The position numbers were made by a program, and so were the translations under genes. Positions 5,064 through 9,107 of a stretch of DNA of 9,107 bases are shown in pieces; position 1 is the first letter of the stretch, and each line of letters opens with the position of its first letter. The notes beneath the pieces were generated by a model, which had not been told where the DNA came from, made no database searches, and saw nothing but the letters and a program-made list of their open reading frames with translations. The DNA comes from JAZKSG01 sp036626215 (GTDB lineage: Archaea > Thermoplasmatota > E2 > DHVEG-1): NCBI GenBank assembly GCA_036626215.1, contig JAZKSG010000043.1, positions 1 through 9,107 on the forward strand, given 5' to 3'.

Positions 5064-8000
5064 ATGCAAGTCAGAGATGGGATGTTATCACGGTTTAAAT
5101 CTCTAAAAATTTTCATAGTGACTTTAATAGTTTTACTCAGTTTTTTTTCTCTACCTGTCACCATCTCTGAAGAATCCCCCACTCCTCTTTTAACCGATGA
5201 TAAAAACATCAATGATAATTCCTCTTATGTACTTTTAAATAAATCATTTCCTGAAGTCCGTTACAAAAGTCAAATTAACTTTGCAGTAGGATCAGAATAT
5301 GTTAGTCTCTCTAAAGAGAATTATACTATTTTAGATACCAACAACAACAATCTTTTTGATACTGTTGTTTGTAATGTTTCTTCTCATATTGCAAACAAGT
5401 TAACTGTAAACATCAGCTCTGACAGAGTTGTTCATAGTGGCTTCTTTTCTGATCAGGTTAGGAATGATGATGGAACAGTTACCGCCGTGATATCTGGTAG
5501 CCCTCAGAATTATTATGATGAAAAATCTGATACTTTTAGACCGATTGATGTCAATGTTAGAAGGTCTGATTCGGAGGGTTTTGCTTTTGAAAACACCAAG
5601 AATGTTTTTAAGTCGTTTTTTAATCGGTCTGGCAGGGTTCGTTTTGCTGACAATGGTGCTTATATTGATTATCATCTTGTTGATCAGCCTTTCAGGGATA
5701 TGAATTCTGATTATAATCTAACTGTTGATAATAATACTGTAACCTATGAGGGTGTGTATGATGGTGTTGATGTCCGTTTTAGTGTTAGCTCGTCTACTTT
5801 GTTGGAGGAGTTTGTAGTACGTCATCCTATGGATGTCAATAGGGTTGTTGAGCGTTTCGAGACATCCAATAATGTTTCTTATAGGTTGTTGGATGATGGA
5901 AGTATTGATTTTTATAATGAAGATGGCAAATGTGTTTTTAGAGTTCCAAGTCCTTTGATGTGGGAGGAAAATAATAGATCCGAAGTCTGTGATGGTTTGC
6001 ATTATGAGGTTACTAGGGATAATGGTAGTTTTTTTGTTTCTAAGGTGATTGATGAAGAAGGGAAAAAATGGTTACGTAGTGAAGACAGGAGTTATCCTGT
6101 TGTTATTGATGCTTCTACTGAGATTACTGCTATGGCTAGTGATGGATATATCTCTCATTCAGATAGTCAATGGAGCAGTGTCCATGATGCAAGTTCGGGT
6201 TCTTCTGTGAGTGATAGCGATGAGTATTATGATAGTAGTATCGGTGTTGCTGAGTATTCTTTTAGTTATGGTATTACTCGGTCTTTTTTTCGTTTTGATA
6301 CTAGTGGTCTTCCTGATGATTGTACTATCAGTAGCGCTGTTGTGAAGATTCATGGTTATAGTAACGGTGGTGATAGTGCGTGTATTCAGGAATCCACTTG
6401 GTCTACTGCAGGTCTTGGGACGGGTGATTTTGATGCGTTTACTGGTGAGGCTTTTGATACTATTAGTAGTTGGAGTTCCAGTAGCTATAATGATTTTAGT
6501 TTAAATTCAAAAGGTATTGGTTCTATTAGTAAGACTGGTACTACGGAGTTTTGTGTGCGGGAGTATGAGCATGATTATTTGGATTCTGCTCCGAGTGCTG
6601 ATTATGTTAGTGGTTGTTATTTTGCAGAAGCTCCTATTGGAGGGAATCCTCCGGTAATAAATATTACTTATAGTACGAATTCTGCTCCGGTGGTTGATAG
6701 TTTTAATGTTGATTCTGAAGGGAACTCTGGTTGGGATTTGGATAATGATAATGTGACGGTTGATTGGGTTTATAAAGATGTAGATGAGGATAGTTGTGAT
6801 TTGTATTTTACTTTTAAAAAAGGTGCTGAGCCGCAAGATCCTACGACGTCTAATTATGGTGCAATGGTTTCAAATGCTAATGTAGAAGAAGGTGGTTATG
6901 ATTTAGATTGGACTGATGAGGAATATGTTGTAAATTGGAGTGATTATGATGGGAATGTTTGGGTTAAATGTGTTGCGTATGATGGAACCGATTACAGTGA
7001 TGTAAAAAGTGATAATCTTACTAATGGTATAGATGGAACAAATCCAGATACATCTATTATGAATTACTCAGATAGCTCTGTTGGACCGGATTCTATTTGG
7101 GGTGGCTCAACAGATGGAATAGCGGTAGATCATGTTGATTTGTATATTAAAAACACTACGGATGGTTTCTATTGGAATGGATCAAGTTGGATTTCAAACA
7201 CTATTTGGCTTCCAGCTAGTGCAAACGACAGTAGCTTCGGAGGGACAAACGAAAATTGGAGCTATGATTCCAGTAATGTAAACTGGGAATATAAGACATA
7301 CGAAATTAAGGCTAATGCTTCTGATGAAGCAGGAAACGATGACTCTACACCAGCAAACGATACATTCACTCTATCAACTGATAATCCTTCACCATCTATA
7401 GATTTAATTTCACCTCCTAACGGTTCAACAGATGTTGCCCTAAAACCGACATGTAAAATATGGGCTAACGACACCAATGGAGACAATCTAGATGTCACCT
7501 GGGCTACCAATGAAAGTGGTAGTTGGATAAACCTTCATACAAATCATAGCGTCGTAGCTAACAGTACGGTAAGCTATCAATATCCTCAATTCAATAACTA
7601 CTCAGAAACATATTACTGGAAAGTATATGTAAACGACGGAGTTACCAACACAAGCGAATGGTTTTATTTTACAACTGAAACATCATATCCGCCGGTTATA
7701 AACAGTTATGATCTAAAAAACAACACTGGATCAAAACTAAACAATGCAACAGGTCTATTAACCATAAACAAAGAATACTATTTTGAGATAAACATCACAG
7801 ATAAAAACGGATGGGATGACATAGAGTACGTCAACATAACTGCTTGGTATGACCAAAGTGATGAGAACACAGAGTATAATCAAACAAACGGTGGCAACCT
7901 AAACATGTTTTTGCAATACAAAAACACTAGTGGAAATCCTGAGTATAATCTTATTTGGCCTAATAACGAAGTTGATATAATAACTTCAAAATGCAGTGAA

Positions 8001-8603
8001 ACCAGAGTGAATTCTACTACCCGCATTATAAAAATATATTTTAAACCTAAAAACCAAGTGAAATGGGCGGATAGTAACCAAACATGGACATCTACAGAAA
8101 ATACTACAAATGATCCCTATTCTTGGAATTTCAAAATATCAATAGTTGACCAAGCAGACGAAAAAACTTGGAAAACAGATGAGTACGGCGTAGATAGATT
8201 TACTTATATCTCCCCCGACAACAATTATCTACTAGTTACCGTAGCGCCAGGTGAAGATAGTGACACAAACATGATCACAGTTAATTATGCATCAAACCAT
8301 GACTATAATCTGAGTATATATTTTGAAAACAACCTATATAATAGTACATCTGGAAACAGCATCACCATTGCTGATAATTTAAAAGTTTTAGCGAATGCAG
8401 ATCCAAATGATGATATCACATCTGATCAAGTTTTCCAAGGTCTCGGTGAAGAAAACAAAATAAAAATAATAACTACTTCAGGTACTTCCCCAACTGATGG
8501 ATTAACACAAGAGGTTCAGATACAATTCAACATCCAAATACCTCTTGGTACATATAGTGGAATATATTCCTCCAAGATGACTACAAAGATAAACCAAAAA
8601 TGA
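5064..8603 (+). CDS. Large secreted surface protein with DNRLRE-type and Ig-like domains
   Basis: A 1179-residue exported protein. A signal peptide (SRFKSLKIFIVTLIVLLSFF, residues 9-28) is followed by an N-terminal region (about 50-125). A beta-rich stretch (about 130-350) carries YEGVYDGVDVRFSV and ends in SYPVVIDAS, like the segment before DNRLRE domains in bacterial wall proteins (compare YPVTIDPT). A DNRLRE-type domain (about 350-537) has DGYISHSDSQW and FFRFDTSGLPDDCTISSAVV. Ig/fibronectin-like domains cover about 538-655, 656-772 and 774-872 (the last with SPPNGSTD), then a beta-rich region to 1050 and a C-terminal domain ending IPLGTYSGIYS. I count 39 N-X-S/T sequons, so heavy glycosylation is likely. 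There is no C-terminal membrane anchor, PGF-type tail or lipobox, so it is either released or held by partners. Start is 5064 or the in-frame ATG at 5082, which gives a more normal signal peptide. Role (adhesion, carbohydrate binding or sheath) is unknown. Codon choice shifts within the gene. Confidence 0.85.
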   Translation: MQVRDGMLSRFKSLKIFIVTLIVLLSFFSLPVTISEESPTPLLTDDKNINDNSSYVLLNKSFPEVRYKSQINFAVGSEYVSLSKENYTILDTNNNNLFDTVVCNVSSHIANKLTVNISSDRVVHSGFFSDQVRNDDGTVTAVISGSPQNYYDEKSDTFRPIDVNVRRSDSEGFAFENTKNVFKSFFNRSGRVRFADNGAYIDYHLVDQPFRDMNSDYNLTVDNNTVTYEGVYDGVDVRFSVSSSTLLEEFVVRHPMDVNRVVERFETSNNVSYRLLDDGSIDFYNEDGKCVFRVPSPLMWEENNRSEVCDGLHYEVTRDNGSFFVSKVIDEEGKKWLRSEDRSYPVVIDASTEITAMASDGYISHSDSQWSSVHDASSGSSVSDSDEYYDSSIGVAEYSFSYGITRSFFRFDTSGLPDDCTISSAVVKIHGYSNGGDSACIQESTWSTAGLGTGDFDAFTGEAFDTISSWSSSSYNDFSLNSKGIGSISKTGTTEFCVREYEHDYLDSAPSADYVSGCYFAEAPIGGNPPVINITYSTNSAPVVDSFNVDSEGNSGWDLDNDNVTVDWVYKDVDEDSCDLYFTFKKGAEPQDPTTSNYGAMVSNANVEEGGYDLDWTDEEYVVNWSDYDGNVWVKCVAYDGTDYSDVKSDNLTNGIDGTNPDTSIMNYSDSSVGPDSIWGGSTDGIAVDHVDLYIKNTTDGFYWNGSSWISNTIWLPASANDSSFGGTNENWSYDSSNVNWEYKTYEIKANASDEAGNDDSTPANDTFTLSTDNPSPSIDLISPPNGSTDVALKPTCKIWANDTNGDNLDVTWATNESGSWINLHTNHSVVANSTVSYQYPQFNNYSETYYWKVYVNDGVTNTSEWFYFTTETSYPPVINSYDLKNNTGSKLNNATGLLTINKEYYFEINITDKNGWDDIEYVNITAWYDQSDENTEYNQTNGGNLNMFLQYKNTSGNPEYNLIWPNNEVDIITSKCSETRVNSTTRIIKIYFKPKNQVKWADSNQTWTSTENTTNDPYSWNFKISIVDQADEKTWKTDEYGVDRFTYISPDNNYLLVTVAPGEDSDTNMITVNYASNHDYNLSIYFENNLYNSTSGNSITIADNLKVLANADPNDDITSDQVFQGLGEENKIKIITTSGTSPTDGLTQEVQIQFNIQIPLGTYSGIYSSKMTTKINQK

Positions 8604-8610
8604 ACAACAA

Positions 8611-8622
8611 AAAACATGTTTT
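8611..8622 (+). terminator. Possible terminator hairpin after the surface-protein gene
   Basis: AAAACATGTTTT is a perfect 12-base palindrome 7 bases after the stop codon, ending in four T residues. It echoes the AAAAC/GTTTT arms after the preceding gene. The T-run is short, so termination here is less certain. Confidence 0.35.
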
Positions 8623-8660
8623 GGTCTGCATAACCACCTGCACATATACATGCAAACAAA

Positions 8661-8669
8661 ATATTTAAG
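8661..8669 (+). promoter_or_regulatory. Possible promoter (TATA box) of the right-edge gene
   Basis: ATATTTAAG, with a second AT-rich match at 8671-8680. A start about 25 bases downstream, near 8690-8700, would leave a leader of roughly 25-50 bases before the ATG codons at 8725 and 8743. The 121-base gap from the previous gene suggests separate transcription. Confidence 0.3.
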
Positions 8670-8720
8670 CGATATATTCATCTATAACAGTAGTTAATAG
8701 TAAACTTACTGAAATGATAC

Positions 8721-8749
8721 TAGGATGGGATGTGAACATAGGATGGGAT
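8721..8749 (+). repeat. 11-bp direct repeat around two in-frame start codons
   Basis: TAGGATGGGAT occurs at 8721-8731 and again at 8739-8749, exactly 18 bases apart. Each copy contains an ATG (8725 and 8743) in the same frame. The repeat therefore encodes Met-Gly twice and makes the true start ambiguous. Confidence 0.8.
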
Positions 8750-9107
8750 TCAACAAAAAAATATTATCAAGTATAGTAGTAGCATTACTCATATTTGCAT
8801 TCTTTGTAAATATATCAGGCGACGTTTTTCCGAATATGGTTCTTTTTGGTGGAGCAGACTGGAATAGTTCTAGCAATAACGATACTTCTTGGCATAACTC
8901 ATCTTATTTAAATGTGACTATCGAAGCTAAATGGCCTCGTATTCTTTGGTATGACATCCAAAAATGTACTGCTGCAAAAACAGAAGACGACACCACTGCA
9001 CCAGCTTTCAGTGAAAACTGGACATCAGTTAGAAACAATATTAGTGAAACCGACAACGCTACTTGGTATCGATTTGTGATAAATGTTAGTAGTGATCAAG
9101 GATGGGA
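8743..9107 (+). CDS. Secreted, sequon-rich protein, C-terminus cut by window edge
   Basis: 121 codons are visible, translated by hand. It begins MGFNKKILSSIVVALLIFAF, a short Lys-containing start and hydrophobic core typical of a signal peptide or N-terminal anchor. The exported part is rich in Asn, Ser, Thr and Trp (for example SSYLNVTIEAKWPRILWYD), with eight N-X-S/T sequons. An upstream in-frame ATG at 8725 would add six residues (MGCEHR); I prefer 8743 because it puts the lysines next to the hydrophobic core. No domain is recognisable in the visible part. It follows the large surface protein in the same direction, so the two may belong to one envelope or adhesion system, but separate promoters seem likely. 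Confidence 0.7.
   Translation, partial: MGFNKKILSSIVVALLIFAFFVNISGDVFPNMVLFGGADWNSSSNNDTSWHNSSYLNVTIEAKWPRILWYDIQKCTAAKTEDDTTAPAFSENWTSVRNNISETDNATWYRFVINVSSDQGW

Noticed and set aside
5400..6836. Several open frames of 90-110 codons on the minus strand opposite the large surface gene
   Set aside because: They are rich in Ile, Thr, Asn and Arg, lack ribosome binding sites and recognisable domains, and arise from the T-ending, G/T-rich codons of the real plus-strand gene.
8639..8654. TGCACATATACATGCA as a palindromic operator or repeat
   Set aside because: Only the outer four bases and the centre are symmetric, with internal mismatches. It is not better than chance in this AT-rich spacer.

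Overview
The window looks like chromosomal DNA from an AT-rich archaeon of the euryarchaeal side. The evidence is an archaellum (archaeal flagellum) gene block containing arlC and arlD/E, the accessory genes typical of Euryarchaeota, followed by arlF, arlG and arlH. There are also TATA-like boxes at archaeal spacing and strong GGAGG ribosome binding sites. The large, sequon-rich, Ig-like secreted protein on the right resembles surface proteins common in Thermoplasmata-type and other uncultured euryarchaea, but I cannot place the organism more precisely.

Left part (1-3109, minus strand): a colinear block read right to left, arlC, arlD/E, arlF, arlG, arlH. arlH runs off the left edge, where arlI and arlJ would be expected. 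ArlC and ArlD/E are cytoplasmic switch-complex proteins linking the motor to chemotaxis. ArlF and ArlG are membrane-anchored stator proteins that work outside the membrane. ArlH is the KaiC-like ATP-binding regulator of the motor ATPase. Gaps are short (29, 32 and 43 bases) except for 130 bases between arlD/E and arlF, which hold a 7-bp inverted repeat and a TATA-like stretch. No archaellin gene precedes arlC.

Middle (3110-4997): a 313-base, very AT-rich divergent promoter region, then a plus-strand gene for a soluble PAS - long coiled coil - PAS protein with no recognisable kinase, methyl-accepting or DNA-binding domain. Its position opposite arlC makes it a candidate sensor or scaffold for motility, but that is inference.

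Right part (4998-9107, plus strand): a 1179-residue exported protein with a signal peptide, a beta-rich region plus DNRLRE-type domain resembling bacterial cell-surface architectures, then several Ig/fibronectin-like domains. It is followed by the start of another exported, sequon-rich protein cut by the right edge. The large gene has an internal island of different strand composition and codon choice (about 5460-7050) that coincides with its disulfide-rich, DNRLRE-containing half. Both exported genes carry two in-frame ATG codons exactly 18 bases apart at their start.

I see no rRNA, tRNA, CRISPR array, transposase or integrase in the window.
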